NCBI GenBank assembly: GCA_027491195.1
Contig: JAIXWQ010000008.1
Coordinates: 248,001-312,000 of the forward strand
Source of the DNA: Cytophagaceae bacterium
GTDB taxonomy: Bacteria > Bacteroidota > Bacteroidia > Cytophagales > Spirosomataceae
Direction of reading: 5' to 3'
Length of the DNA stretch: 64,000 bases
Part shown: positions 33,097 through 42,277 of the stretch, in pieces
Layout of the letters: each line of letters begins with the position of its first letter
Position numbering within the stretch: position 1 is the stretch's first letter
Notes under the pieces: generated by a model
Database searches by the model: none
What the model was told of the DNA's origin: nothing
The model's input: only the letters and a program-made list of their open reading frames with translations
Translations under genes and position numbers: made by a program

Positions 33097-36017
33097 TCCT
33101 TTAGGGCGGCAAACAAGATCTCCGCGGCATGCTTCGCATGCCGCTTCGTGCCGTCATGAATTTGATGACGACAGCTGGTTCCCGACGCGACGATATCAAC
33201 CTCTTCCGGCTGTGACCGCACGGTAGGGAACAAAACTAATTCCCCAATCTGCATGGAAAGATCGTAATGCTCTTTCTCATAACCGAAGGAACCCGCCATC
33301 CCACAGCAACCAGACGGGATTAATTGCACCTCAAAATTTTCAGGCAACGAAAGCGCCTTCTTCGCTGCCACCAGCGAAGAGATCGCTTTTTGCTGACAGT
33401 GACCATGTAATTTCATCAATTTCTTCTCCGAACTAAACGAAGCCGACGTGATACGCTTCGCATCCGCTTCTCTAGCGATAAACTCTTCGAGCAATAAGGT
33501 GTTTTTCGCTAAATCTTGCGCTTTCTCTACCCACTCCTCTGAAACTAAATCAGGATATTCATCTCTAAACGTCAAAATAGCCGATGGCTCAATACCCACT
33601 AATGGCGTATTTTCAGAAATCAACGACGACCAAAGGCGAACGTTCTGCATCGCTAAAACACGGGCCTCATCTAACATCCCTTTGGACAAATACGCACGTC
33701 CCGAAATCGGGTGAGGAATCGTTTTTACTTCATAACCCAAGCGCTCTAACAACAATACCGCCGTTCTACCGATTTCCGCGTCGTTGAAGTTCGTGAATTC
33801 ATCAACGAACAAGTAAAGCGATTTTGCTTGAACGGGGCTCGTACGCGACTTTAACCAAGACCACAATGTTTGCTTTGCCATCAAAGGCATCGTACGATCT
33901 GGGTGGAAACCTACAAGCGCATTCGAAATGCGTCGTATCGCCGGCGTACCCATCACAAAATTATATAAGAATGGTACGTTCGAAGCGATGTTCGAAAGTT
34001 TTGCGAAGTTCCCTACTAACCAGGAGCGCAAAGGAAGTCCCTTTTCTTTTTGGTATTGGTATAAGAACTCCATCTTTAATTTCGCCACATCCACGTTCGA
34101 AGGACACTCGGCCTTGCAACCCTTGCAGGCTAAGCAAAGATCCATCACTTCCTTAATTTCCTCGTGAGCGAAGCGATTAGGCTGCTCCGAACGCGTTAAA
34201 AATTCGCGCAAAATATTCGCACGTGCTCTAGTGGTCTCTTTTTCATTGCGCGTTGCCATGAAAGAAGGACACATCGTGCCTCCCGAAACAGGTGTCTTCC
34301 GGCAATCGCCAGAACCATTGCACTGCTCCGCGTGTTGCAACACATCTTGATCCTTGAAACGGAAAGCCGTTTTGAATTCAGGGGTTTGTTGTCCCGCCTC
34401 ATAACGCAAGAAAGTATCCATCGGAGGCGTATCCACAATCTTATTCGGATTGAAAATACCCTTCGGATCCCACCAAGACTTCAATTCACGCATTAATTGG
34501 TAATTCTCCTCTCCTACCATCCACGGGATAAATTCCCCACGTAAACGGCCATCCCCATGTTCTCCGGAAAGAGAACCCTTGTATTTTTTCACTAAACGAG
34601 CGATCTCCTCCGCTATGTGACGGAATTGCCCGTGCCCCTCTTTCGTTTTTAAATTAATAATCGGACGTAAGTGCAACTCACCAGAACCCGCATGGGCATA
34701 GTGAACGCAATACAAATTATTCGCCTGCAAAATCTCGTTAAATTCAGCAATAAAGGCGGGCAAATCATTCACATCCACGGCCGTATCCTCAATTACTGCC
34801 ACCGCTTTCTCATCACCTGGCAGGTTAGACAATAAGCCCAGTCCGGCTTTTCTCAAATCCCACACCTTCTTCACATCTCCACCCGTCACAAAAGGGAAGT
34901 GATAACCTAAGCCGGCAGCACGCATCGCCGCCTCACAAGCCTGAGCTTGAGCAGCTAGATCTTCCGCCGAATCAGAACGTAGTTCAACCACCAAAATGGC
35001 CCCTGGATCACCTTCCACAAAGAAACGATTCATTCGTTGCTCTGGATTCGCCTTCGTACACTCTAAAATATAATGATCCATCAACTCTGAAGCAGATGGA
35101 TTGAATTGCAAGGCAATTAGATTTGCCCTTAAGGCCTCATCAATCGTATTAAAATGGCCACACACTAGACCTAAATGAGCCGGAGGCAATGGGTTAACAT
35201 GCAACTTAATCCGCGTCGCAAAGCAAAGTGTGCCTTCGGATCCTGCTAAAAGTGAACAGAAATTAAACGGTGCCTCTGTCGATTCAAATGCCTTCGTATG
35301 CAATAACATATCCACGGCATAACCGGTGTTTCGGCGATCGATACTAGGCTTCGGAAACTCTTCTGTTATATTTTTTTGGTGCTTCGGATCGGAAAGAGCT
35401 CCTAACGTTTTTTCGTATATACTATGCAAACGACTTCCTTGAGGAAGTGATTTAATCGTCTGAAAAGGATCTTCTGCCTTAAAATGAACCAAAGTTCCGT
35501 CAGATAAATATCCTTCGATTTCTAACACGTGATCCCTTGTGGAACCATAGACCACCGAATTAGAACCGCAGGAATTATTTCCCACCATTCCTCCGATCAT
35601 AGCGCGATTCGCTGTTGATGTTTCTGGACCAAAAAACAAACCATGTTTCTTCAGCTCCACATTCAACACATCCCGCACCACACCAGGCTCCACCCACACA
35701 TAGGATTCGGCCTTATTCACCTCCAGAATTCGATTAAAAAACTTCGAAACATCAACTACCAGCGCCTTCCCTACTACCTGACCAGCTAAGGAAGTACCCG
35801 CCGTTCTTGGAATCAAAGGAATCGATTGCTGGTCCGCAAACCGAATAATCTTCTCTAAATCCTCCTTCGTCTCTGGTATCGCCACGCCTAAAGGCATCTC
35901 CCGGTACGCGGACGCATCGGTCGCATACAAGGTCTTCATTACGGTGTCCGTATGAAGAGATCCTTGAAGCGTTTGCCCAAGTGCGGATAGAAGCGAATCG
36001 GTGGTTTGCGTCGTCAT
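33093..36017 (-). CDS. FAD-binding and (Fe-S)-binding oxidoreductase (D-lactate/glycolate dehydrogenase-like)
   Basis: This 974-residue fusion of a GlcD/Dld-like flavoprotein and a GlcF-like iron-sulfur subunit belongs to the YdiJ/Dld-II type. The N-terminal FAD-binding domain (about 35-215) has VIPRTAGTSLAG and MIGGMVGNNSCGSNSV. The FAD-oxidase C domain runs to about 500 and contains SGEHGDGRL. The Fe-S domain (about 550-680) has the cysteine motifs CNGSGDCRK and CLACKGCKAECPS. A CCG-type domain carries SGCCGMAGSFGY near residue 910. It is likely a quinone-reducing 2-hydroxyacid dehydrogenase at the inner membrane; the substrate (D-lactate, glycolate or 2-hydroxyglutarate) is not settled. 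It overlaps nagB by 4 bp. Confidence 0.92.
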   Translation of the reverse strand: MTTQTTDSLLSALGQTLQGSLHTDTVMKTLYATDASAYREMPLGVAIPETKEDLEKIIRFADQQSIPLIPRTAGTSLAGQVVGKALVVDVSKFFNRILEVNKAESYVWVEPGVVRDVLNVELKKHGLFFGPETSTANRAMIGGMVGNNSCGSNSVVYGSTRDHVLEIEGYLSDGTLVHFKAEDPFQTIKSLPQGSRLHSIYEKTLGALSDPKHQKNITEEFPKPSIDRRNTGYAVDMLLHTKAFESTEAPFNFCSLLAGSEGTLCFATRIKLHVNPLPPAHLGLVCGHFNTIDEALRANLIALQFNPSASELMDHYILECTKANPEQRMNRFFVEGDPGAILVVELRSDSAEDLAAQAQACEAAMRAAGLGYHFPFVTGGDVKKVWDLRKAGLGLLSNLPGDEKAVAVIEDTAVDVNDLPAFIAEFNEILQANNLYCVHYAHAGSGELHLRPIINLKTKEGHGQFRHIAEEIARLVKKYKGSLSGEHGDGRLRGEFIPWMVGEENYQLMRELKSWWDPKGIFNPNKIVDTPPMDTFLRYEAGQQTPEFKTAFRFKDQDVLQHAEQCNGSGDCRKTPVSGGTMCPSFMATRNEKETTRARANILREFLTRSEQPNRFAHEEIKEVMDLCLACKGCKAECPSNVDVAKLKMEFLYQYQKEKGLPLRSWLVGNFAKLSNIASNVPFLYNFVMGTPAIRRISNALVGFHPDRTMPLMAKQTLWSWLKSRTSPVQAKSLYLFVDEFTNFNDAEIGRTAVLLLERLGYEVKTIPHPISGRAYLSKGMLDEARVLAMQNVRLWSSLISENTPLVGIEPSAILTFRDEYPDLVSEEWVEKAQDLAKNTLLLEEFIAREADAKRITSASFSSEKKLMKLHGHCQQKAISSLVAAKKALSLPENFEVQLIPSGCCGMAGSFGYEKEHYDLSMQIGELVLFPTVRSQPEEVDIVASGTSCRHQIHDGTKRHAKHAAEILFAALKD

Positions 36018-36020
36018 GGT

Positions 36021-36662
36021 TTATTTCTTAAGCTGCAATTTACACAAAGCACTGATTAGTAGCAATTGAGCTACTATATAAGTGCTCATCACAACGAACG
36101 ATATCCCCGGAAAGGAATAATAAAACTTTCCAAAAGCCAAAACACTATCCGAGACCACAAAGAAAAAGGCTCCCCAAAAGATTGTTTGGTGCTTTAAGCG
36201 TATCGCAAAATACAACATAGACCCGAGCGCAAAGGCATACAAGGTCACCGGAATCTTCATCGCTTCGGCCAAATAGGGATTTAAAAAGGCCAGAAAACTG
36301 AACACATAAATCAGAATCCCTACCAGTGGCTTTCGCGCGTGTGCTGGAATCCAAGAAACCTCGTTAGATTGCTTATAAAAGAGCCGAATATAGCTCAATT
36401 GCATGATCAAAAAAGAACCTAAACCCAATTGAAAATAAAGAGAGCTATCTGGAAGCATTAAAAAAACATCCCCCAGCAACGCAAAAACTGCCGTAAAGAA
36501 CAAAGCGGGCTTTGGATTCTCCACTGTAATGTGCCCCATCAACAAGATCAGCAATAGCGGCTTGGTGACCAATCTTGCCTCCGCAAAATCAGGAAAAAAC
36601 AAAGGGATGGCTAATTCGAGAAAAGCATCTGCATAGAATAGTTTTAAGAATACATTTTTCAT
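36021..36662 (-). CDS. Lysoplasmalogenase family (YhhN) membrane protein
   Basis: This 213-residue protein has about seven or eight hydrophobic segments and matches the YhhN/TMEM86 family, some members of which hydrolyse the vinyl-ether bond of lysoplasmalogens. Typical features are the KPLLLILL segment near the N-terminus, FALLGDVFLML and the C-terminal FVVSDSVLAFGKF, including conserved Asp residues. I chose the ATG at 36662: the longer frame to 36698 would start in the terminator hairpin of nrdA. Function in this organism is uncertain, because plasmalogens are not known here. It is 3 bp from the FAD oxidoreductase gene. Confidence 0.82.
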   Translation of the reverse strand: MKNVFLKLFYADAFLELAIPLFFPDFAEARLVTKPLLLILLMGHITVENPKPALFFTAVFALLGDVFLMLPDSSLYFQLGLGSFLIMQLSYIRLFYKQSNEVSWIPAHARKPLVGILIYVFSFLAFLNPYLAEAMKIPVTLYAFALGSMLYFAIRLKHQTIFWGAFFFVVSDSVLAFGKFYYSFPGISFVVMSTYIVAQLLLISALCKLQLKK

Positions 36663-36681
36663 CTTCAAGGATTTTAATGGC

Positions 36682-36727
36682 AAAAAAAAATCACTCAACG
36701 CAACAGGTCAAGTGATTTCTTTTTTTC
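36682..36727 (-). terminator. Intrinsic terminator for nrdA
   Basis: AAATCACT (36688-36695) pairs with AGTGATTT (36711-36718). On the minus strand the stem is followed by a T-run (plus A-run 36682-36690), so it terminates nrdA (stop at 36741). The plus side also has a T-run (36721-36726), though no plus-strand gene ends here. Confidence 0.75.
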
Positions 36728-36740
36728 AGCCTGGTGTAGA

Positions 36741-39191
36741 TCAAGATCCGCAAGCCTCACAAGCCTCTGGATTATCCAAAGAGCAAGTCATATCTGCCTT
36801 ATTTTGTTCTACACTGTTGTCAAAACTAGCTGCCGCTGCTTTCGCTGCTGCTTCTGAGTACACTAACTCCGTTTCGTTTACTAAGTTCGTTTGCTCGATA
36901 GCTGGCTCTGCTTGTTTCTCCACGGTGAACTTAATCGCATCCGTTGCCGCTTTTGTACGTAGGTAATACATACCTGTTTTCAAGCCAAGCTTCCAAGCAT
37001 GGAAGTGCATCGAAGTTAATTTACCGAAGTTCACATCTTGGATGTGGATATTTAAGCTTTGTGATTGACAGATGTACGCACCACGATCAGCAGCCATTTC
37101 TAAGATGGTCTTTTGCTTAATCTCCCAAACCGTCTTGTACAACTCTTTCAAGTTTTGAGGAATTTCTGGGATGCTTTGAACCGATCCATTGGCGATGATC
37201 AACTTGTTCTTCATCGAATCGTTCCATAGGTTCAATTTGATCAAGTCTTTTAACAAGTGCTTGTTCACAATCGCAAATTCACCTGATAACACACGACGAG
37301 CGTAGATGTTCGATGTATATGGTTCGAAACACTCGTTGTTTCCTAAGATTTGGCTAGTAGAAGCCGTAGGCATAGGAGCAACCAATAGGGAGTTACGCAC
37401 ACCGTTTTCTACTACTTTCGTACGTAGATCTTCCCAATCCCAGTTTCCTGAAGATGGAGTCACATTCCACATATCGAATTGGAAAACACCTTTCGAAATT
37501 GGTGAACCTTCCCAAGTAGAGTAAGGACCTTCTACCTTCGCTAATTCCATCGATGTTTCCATCGCTGCGAAATAAATCGTTTCAAAGATGTCTTTGTTCA
37601 ATTGTTTTGCCTCTTCTGATTCGAATGGCATACGTAACAAGATGAACACATCCGCTAAACCTTGAACCCCTAAACCGATTGGACGGTGACGTAAGTTCGA
37701 GTTTTCCGCTTCTTTAACTGGGTAGTAGTTTACATCGATGATCTTGTTCAAGTTGCGCGTCGCAATCTTAGTCACATCGTATAATTTCTTGTGATCGAAA
37801 CGTAGAACACCGTTCTCGTCTGCGTTCACATATTTAGGCAAGGCTAGAGAAGCTAAGTTACAAACCGCTACTTCATCCTTCGCTGTATACTCTATAATCT
37901 CTGTACACAAGTTCGAAGACTTGATGGTACCTAAGTTCTTTTGGTTCGATTTATTGTTCGCATGGTCTTTAAACAACATGTATGGAGTTCCAGTCTCTGT
38001 TTGAGATTCTAGAATCTTGAACCATAATTCTTGCGCTTTTACTACCGTACGTGCTTTACCAGCTAATTCGTACTTCTCGTATAAGGCTTCAAACTCTGCT
38101 CCGTGTGTGTCTGCTAAACCTGGGCACTCATGTGGGCAGAATAGAGACCACTCTTCGTTGCTCTCTACACGCTTCATGAATAAATCTGGAATCCATAGTG
38201 CATAGAACAAGTCACGTGCACGCATTTCCTCTTTACCGTGGTTCTTCTTCAATTCTAAGAATTCGAACACATCTGCATGCCATGGCTCTAAGTAAATAGC
38301 AAAGCTACCTTTACGTTTTCCACCGCCTTGATCCACGTAACGAGCTGTATCGTTAAATACACGTAACATTGGGATAATACCATTCGAGGTACCATTCGTT
38401 CCCTTGATATAAGAGCCTGTTGCACGGATGTTGTGGATGCTTAATCCAATACCTCCAGCAGACTGTGAAATCTTCGCTGTTTGCTTCAATGTATCGTAGA
38501 TTCCTTCGATCGAATCATCCTGCATAGTAAGCAAGAAACAAGACGATAATTGAGGCTTCGGAGTACCCGCATTAAATAGGGTCGGAGTCGCGTGAGTGAA
38601 CCAACGCTCAGATAATAAATTATAAGTCTCAATAGCTGCTGCAATATCGGCTCCGTGGATACCTACTGCCACACGCATTAACATGTGTTGAGGGCGTTCC
38701 GCAATCTGACCATCTAGCTTTAATAGATACGATTTTTCTAGGGTCTTGAATCCGAAATAGTCATAACCAAAGTCACGATCATAGATGATCGCTTCGTCTA
38801 GCTCAACTGCATTGTTTTTGATGATGTCATACACCTCTTTAGAAAGAAGCGCTGCATTCTGTCCTGTCTTAGGATCGATGTACGTATACAAACGCTTCAT
38901 CGTTGCTGAGAAGGACTTTAACGTGTTCTTATGCAAGTTAGAAACTGCGATACGAGCCGCTAGAACCGCATAATCAGGGTGTTTTGTCGTCAAAGAGGCA
39001 GCCGTTTCAGCCGCTAAATTATCTAGTTCAGTTGTCTTAACACCATCAAACAAACCAGTGATCACTTTTCTGGCAACCTCTAAAGGCTGAACAAAAAATG
39101 GATCCAAGCTGTAACTCAGCTTTTCAATTCTGGCGGTGATTTTGTCAAACTTTACTGATTCGCGACGACCGTCTCTTTTTACTACGTACAT
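36741..39191 (-). CDS. nrdA: Ribonucleoside-diphosphate reductase class I alpha subunit
   Basis: NrdA reduces ribonucleotides to deoxyribonucleotides with a radical supplied by NrdB. The 816-residue protein starts with an ATP-cone-type domain (about 1-90, [14 protein letters not shown]). Catalytic motifs are [23 protein letters not shown], the NLCTEI active-site strand, VCNLASLAL and [10 protein letters not shown]. The C-terminus carries the ACEACGS redox pair used for re-reduction. It is a full-length, apparently functional enzyme. nrdB is not adjacent, although it often follows nrdA in other bacteria. The upstream region is long (535 bp) and repeat rich, and shares a leader motif with rpmE2. 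Confidence 0.97.
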   Translation of the reverse strand: MYVVKRDGRRESVKFDKITARIEKLSYSLDPFFVQPLEVARKVITGLFDGVKTTELDNLAAETAASLTTKHPDYAVLAARIAVSNLHKNTLKSFSATMKRLYTYIDPKTGQNAALLSKEVYDIIKNNAVELDEAIIYDRDFGYDYFGFKTLEKSYLLKLDGQIAERPQHMLMRVAVGIHGADIAAAIETYNLLSERWFTHATPTLFNAGTPKPQLSSCFLLTMQDDSIEGIYDTLKQTAKISQSAGGIGLSIHNIRATGSYIKGTNGTSNGIIPMLRVFNDTARYVDQGGGKRKGSFAIYLEPWHADVFEFLELKKNHGKEEMRARDLFYALWIPDLFMKRVESNEEWSLFCPHECPGLADTHGAEFEALYEKYELAGKARTVVKAQELWFKILESQTETGTPYMLFKDHANNKSNQKNLGTIKSSNLCTEIIEYTAKDEVAVCNLASLALPKYVNADENGVLRFDHKKLYDVTKIATRNLNKIIDVNYYPVKEAENSNLRHRPIGLGVQGLADVFILLRMPFESEEAKQLNKDIFETIYFAAMETSMELAKVEGPYSTWEGSPISKGVFQFDMWNVTPSSGNWDWEDLRTKVVENGVRNSLLVAPMPTASTSQILGNNECFEPYTSNIYARRVLSGEFAIVNKHLLKDLIKLNLWNDSMKNKLIIANGSVQSIPEIPQNLKELYKTVWEIKQKTILEMAADRGAYICQSQSLNIHIQDVNFGKLTSMHFHAWKLGLKTGMYYLRTKAATDAIKFTVEKQAEPAIEQTNLVNETELVYSEAAAKAAAASFDNSVEQNKADMTCSLDNPEACEACGS

Positions 39192-39260
39192 GTGTATCTA
39201 TCTATTATATTTTAAAACTCTAATTCTCTATAAATGCGAAAACCAACCAACAAAAAAGAA

Positions 39261-39277
39261 GACAATAGATTCCCTGC
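39261..39277 (-). promoter_or_regulatory. Leader motif shared with rpmE2, copy upstream of nrdA
   Basis: Read on the minus strand this is GCAGGGAATCTATTGTC. It lies 69 bases upstream of the nrdA start and matches the rpmE2 leader copy at 39700-39719 apart from one substitution and a 3-base insertion there. Both copies are in sense orientation relative to their gene. Its function is unknown. Confidence 0.4.
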
Positions 39278-39612
39278 GTTAAGAGAATTTTTTTCTTAGC
39301 TTTTGGACCCAAATTGCGCTAACAAATTGAGTGTGTGGCGGTTTTGTTTTTATGCTTTCCTAAACCAAAAATTGAAGCATCTTTGGCTGATTGTGCTCTT
39401 GGTAAAATTAGAAAAAATGCGGGCTTCATGCAAACAATTTTTTGGCCAGAAAAAATATAAAAAAAGGGCGTATTTGAAATACCACATGCAAACACCCGCC
39501 ACTCAATTCATTAGCCGTATTGCTTCTTAGAAAAGTGCTAAAAAAATATTTTTTAAAATTTTTCTAACCTAAAATACCCATGGAATTCTCTAAAATTTTG
39601 TTAAAGAAAAGA

Positions 39613-39643
39613 TTTGGAAAATAGAATACAATTTGTAATTTTG
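39613..39643 (+). promoter_or_regulatory. Bacteroidota-type promoter for rpmE2
   Basis: TTTG (39613-39616), exactly 19 bp and TAATTTTG (39636-39643) match the consensus. Transcription should start near 39650, giving a leader of about 77 bases that contains the motif at 39700-39719. Confidence 0.65.
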
Positions 39644-39699
39644 CATCCCTTATTGTAAGGTCCAAATATCCCCTTTGGAAAAATTATTTAAACAAGACG

Positions 39700-39719
39700 G
39701 CAGGGAATCGTCTATTATC
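39700..39719 (+). promoter_or_regulatory. Leader motif shared with nrdA, copy upstream of rpmE2
   Basis: GCAGGGAATCGTCTATTATC sits eight bases before the rpmE2 ATG, inside the predicted leader. It could be a protein- or RNA-binding element in the 5' untranslated region; see the matching nrdA copy at 39261-39277. Confidence 0.4.
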
Positions 39720-39726
39720 CATTATC

Positions 39727-39966
39727 ATGAAAAAAGATATCCACCCAGAATACAAAGAAGTTGTATTTCACGATTTATCAGCTGATTACAAGTTTTTAAC
39801 TCGTTCATGTGTTGCTACTACAGAGACAACAGAATTCGAAGGAGCTACTTACCCAGTGTACAAACTTGAGGTTTCATCACAATCTCACCCATTCTACACA
39901 GGTAAGAACGTATTGTTAGATACAACAGGACGTGTGGACAAATTCAACAAGCGTTACGCGAAGTAA
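39727..39966 (+). CDS. rpmE2: 50S ribosomal protein L31, type B
   Basis: This 79-residue protein is the C-minus (type B) form of L31: it begins [16 protein letters not shown], has the [11 protein letters not shown] segment and the C-terminal [15 protein letters not shown], and lacks the CxxC zinc pairs of type A L31. In other phyla the type B gene is induced under zinc limitation. In Bacteroidota it is often the only L31, so zinc control should not be assumed. It is a single gene with its own promoter and terminator and a longer-than-usual leader. Confidence 0.97.
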   Translation: MKKDIHPEYKEVVFHDLSADYKFLTRSCVATTETTEFEGATYPVYKLEVSSQSHPFYTGKNVLLDTTGRVDKFNKRYAK

Positions 39967-39985
39967 TTTTCCCAACGCCTATACT

Positions 39986-40023
39986 AAAAAGCCTTCTTCC
40001 ATTTTTGGGGGAAGGCTTTTTTT
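39986..40023 (+). terminator. Intrinsic terminator after rpmE2
   Basis: AAAAAGCCTTC (39986-39996) pairs with GAAGGCTTTTT (40011-40021), with further T after it. It lies 20 bp after the stop codon and 17 bp before the next gene, so the downstream gene needs its own promoter or read-through. Confidence 0.85.
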
Positions 40024-40039
40024 ATCCTAGATTTGTCCA

Positions 40040-41119
40040 ATGCAGCTCTCCGTTTATCTTTTCGAGGATCAGGCTAGTAAAGCCGCGCTTCAGCCCCTCA
40101 CTCAGCACCGCCAAGTCGCTGAATTATGGGTGGGTACAAGTACCCTAGAAAGTAAATGGCCTACACTTGTTTCGAGTCCCGAAATGGCGGACATTCAGGT
40201 AATGAGTTCGGTGCTTCCTTTGCCTAGCACATTCGAAATTTTGAGTCAACTTCCGGCGGACTCGTCCTATGTATATCAGGGTCAGATTTTGGCCCAAAGA
40301 GGGAAAGGCGCTTCTACCCTAGAGAAACCCCTTCCCTTCCTGAAACACCCCGAAGAATTACTGAATTTCCAATCCGTGTTTTTGCGTGCGGAGATCAAAG
40401 GAAATAATCCTGCTCCCGGAAATAATACGTTTATCTGCTCGGAAGAAATCTACATCCACCCCTCTGCTTCCGTGAAAGGGAGTATTTTAGATGCGAGCCT
40501 TGGCCCTATCTATATAGGAGAAGGGGTAAACATACAAATAGGGACCTTGATTCAAGGGCCTGCAGCGCTCCTGAAGGACGCAACGACGAATATCGGGGCG
40601 AAGATTCGCCCGAATACCACCATAGGCCCAGGATGTAAAGTAGGCGGCGAAATCAACCACTGCATTTTCTTTCCCTTCAGTAATAAGGCGCACGATGGAT
40701 ATTTAGGCAATTCGATTGTGGGCTCCTTCTCGAATTTAGGCGCTTTAACGAATGGATCTAACCTACGAAACGATATACAACCCGTTTCGCTTTATGATTA
40801 TACGTTGAAAGTGCAACGAAACACGGGTCTGAAGTCGATAGGCCAAATCATCGGCGATTTCGTCACCACCGGAGTAAGCACTTCCTTTAATACGGGGACC
40901 GTCATAGGCAGCCATTGCAACGTTTCGAGCATTGGATTTCCGCCGCGTTACATCCCCTCTTTTAGTTTTGGGGAGTATCCATCCTTGCGGGCCTTTGATT
41001 TCGAGAAAGCCTATGCCGCGGCTTGCGCTTGGATTAACTTGAAAAACCAACAAATACCCGAAAATCTACGCCAAAGCATGGAAGAAATTTGGAAAGCGGA
41101 CACATCTTTCCGAAATTAG
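40040..41119 (+). CDS. GlmU-like putative sugar nucleotidyltransferase with left-handed beta-helix
   Basis: This 359-residue protein belongs to the Bacteroidota GlmU-family putative sugar nucleotidyltransferases. The first ~100 residues resemble a reduced nucleotidyltransferase domain, but I do not see the GlmU LAAGxGTRMxS signature, so catalysis there is doubtful. About residues 140-320 are hexapeptide-like beta-helix turns (IYIHPSASVKGSIL, IYIGEGVNIQIG, IGAKIRPNTTIGPGCKVGG, IGSHCNVSSIG) of an acyltransferase-like fold. It is likely an NTP-dependent or acetyl-transfer enzyme for cell-wall or surface sugars; the substrate is unknown. holB follows 26 bp later. Confidence 0.82.
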   Translation: MQLSVYLFEDQASKAALQPLTQHRQVAELWVGTSTLESKWPTLVSSPEMADIQVMSSVLPLPSTFEILSQLPADSSYVYQGQILAQRGKGASTLEKPLPFLKHPEELLNFQSVFLRAEIKGNNPAPGNNTFICSEEIYIHPSASVKGSILDASLGPIYIGEGVNIQIGTLIQGPAALLKDATTNIGAKIRPNTTIGPGCKVGGEINHCIFFPFSNKAHDGYLGNSIVGSFSNLGALTNGSNLRNDIQPVSLYDYTLKVQRNTGLKSIGQIIGDFVTTGVSTSFNTGTVIGSHCNVSSIGFPPRYIPSFSFGEYPSLRAFDFEKAYAAACAWINLKNQQIPENLRQSMEEIWKADTSFRN

Positions 41120-41145
41120 TTCTTTCTTTCTAAAAAGCCATTTGC

Positions 41146-42276
41146 ATGCGATTTCAAGACATTCCAGGTCTAGCTAAAACCAAGAAAACCTTGTCGCTGG
41201 CGGTGCAAAATCAACACATCGCTCATGCCCAATTATTCGTGGGACCTCCGGGAGGAGCTCAGCTCGCGATGGCGCATGCGTTTGTTACCTATTTGTTTTG
41301 TACGAATCGTTCCGAATCAGACGCCTGTGGTGTTTGCCCTAGTTGCCAGAAATTGCAACGTGGTGTTCACCCTGACTTAGTTTACGTCTATCCGACGGTA
41401 ATTACGAAGAAAATCAAAGACGCAGAATCCGACGTATTCTTACCGGATTGGCGGAAATTCATACAGGAATCTTACTTCAGAACCTTACCCGAATGGCTCG
41501 CTTATATGGGCGCAGAGGGCAATCGCCAAGGGAATATTCCCGTAGAGGAAACGCGTAAATTAGTCCAAAAAATCAGCCTAAAACCCTTCGAGGCGCCTTT
41601 TAAGGTGGTAATGCTTTGGAATCCAGAAACACTCAATGCTTCGGCGGGAAATGCTTTACTAAAGACCTTAGAGGAGCCGCCAAGTTCTACCCTATTTATT
41701 TTGGTTTGTGCGGAGCCTGATAAGTTATTAACGACCATTATTTCCAGAACGCAACGCGTGAGCGTAGGGGCTGTAGATGTCGAAGATTTAGCCGCTTATT
41801 TAGTCCAAAAGGCTGAAATTGACACCGAAAAGGCACATCAAATTGCGGTGAATTGCGAGGGAAATATCTCCGAGGCTTTGGAAAAATCGAGCTCTGATAA
41901 CCTAAGCACCACGACCTGGTTTGCGGAGTGGATGCGTGCCATTTATGCCCGAAATCTATCGAAATTAGTGCAGTTAGCCGATCAATTCGACGGCTTAGCC
42001 AAGGAGAATCAAAAAAGCATCTTGACCTATAGCTTGCATATTTTCAGACAATGTTTGTACCAGATTTCGGATGCAAGCGTTCTGATTAAATCGCTGGAAA
42101 AGGAAAAAGCCTTCGTGGATAATTTCTCGAAGACCTTGAGCACCGAAAAGATTGCGGCGATGACCGAAAAAATATCCGAGGTTCACTACCATTTAGAACG
42201 CAATGCGCGCGCTAAAATGGTGCACCTTGATCTTTCACTCCACTTATTACGCGTTTTCCACGCGAAAAACTCTTAA
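41146..42276 (+). CDS. holB: DNA polymerase III clamp-loader delta prime subunit
   Basis: This 376-residue clamp-loader AAA+ subunit resembles the DnaX/HolB family. It has the HAQLFVGPPGG region, a four-cysteine zinc knuckle (Cys from CTNRSES, CGVCPSC), and the conserved DPDLVYVYP-like HPDLVYV segment. The ALLKTLEEPPSSTLFILVC sensor motif is typical. The P-loop is degenerate (GPPGGAQLA, no GKT), as expected for delta prime, which does not hydrolyse ATP. It lies next to hemC, whose ATG comes one base after its stop codon. Confidence 0.9.
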   Translation: MRFQDIPGLAKTKKTLSLAVQNQHIAHAQLFVGPPGGAQLAMAHAFVTYLFCTNRSESDACGVCPSCQKLQRGVHPDLVYVYPTVITKKIKDAESDVFLPDWRKFIQESYFRTLPEWLAYMGAEGNRQGNIPVEETRKLVQKISLKPFEAPFKVVMLWNPETLNASAGNALLKTLEEPPSSTLFILVCAEPDKLLTTIISRTQRVSVGAVDVEDLAAYLVQKAEIDTEKAHQIAVNCEGNISEALEKSSSDNLSTTTWFAEWMRAIYARNLSKLVQLADQFDGLAKENQKSILTYSLHIFRQCLYQISDASVLIKSLEKEKAFVDNFSKTLSTEKIAAMTEKISEVHYHLERNARAKMVHLDLSLHLLRVFHAKNS

Positions 42277-42277
42277 T

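Larger units (their letters stand above)
39192..39726. other. Long intergenic region between nrdA and rpmE2, rich in inverted repeats
   Basis: This 535-bp gap has no convincing gene; the open frame at 39303-39530 has no recognisable domain and no ribosome-binding context. It holds an imperfect inverted repeat of about 20-24 bp (39318-39341 with 39496-39515) around a 154-bp loop, a second imperfect pair at 39261-39277 and 39700-39719, and the rpmE2 promoter. It contains no tRNA-like fold that I can see. A structured RNA or a small decayed mobile element are both possible. Confidence 0.6.

Noticed and set aside
39303-39530. A 75-codon open frame in the nrdA-rpmE2 gap
   Set aside because: It is Lys- and Phe-rich with no recognisable domain, has no ribosome-binding context and lies across the inverted repeats, so it is more likely a chance frame.
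41146-42276. Degenerate P-loop in HolB as a sign of a broken gene
   Set aside because: The delta prime subunit normally lacks a working ATP-binding loop, so GPPGGAQLA is expected.
42203-42277. A longer hemC start
   Set aside because: The extra 25 residues lie inside holB and do not match the HemC family. The ATG at 42278 gives the normal N-terminus MKTVRIGTRNSALALWQ.
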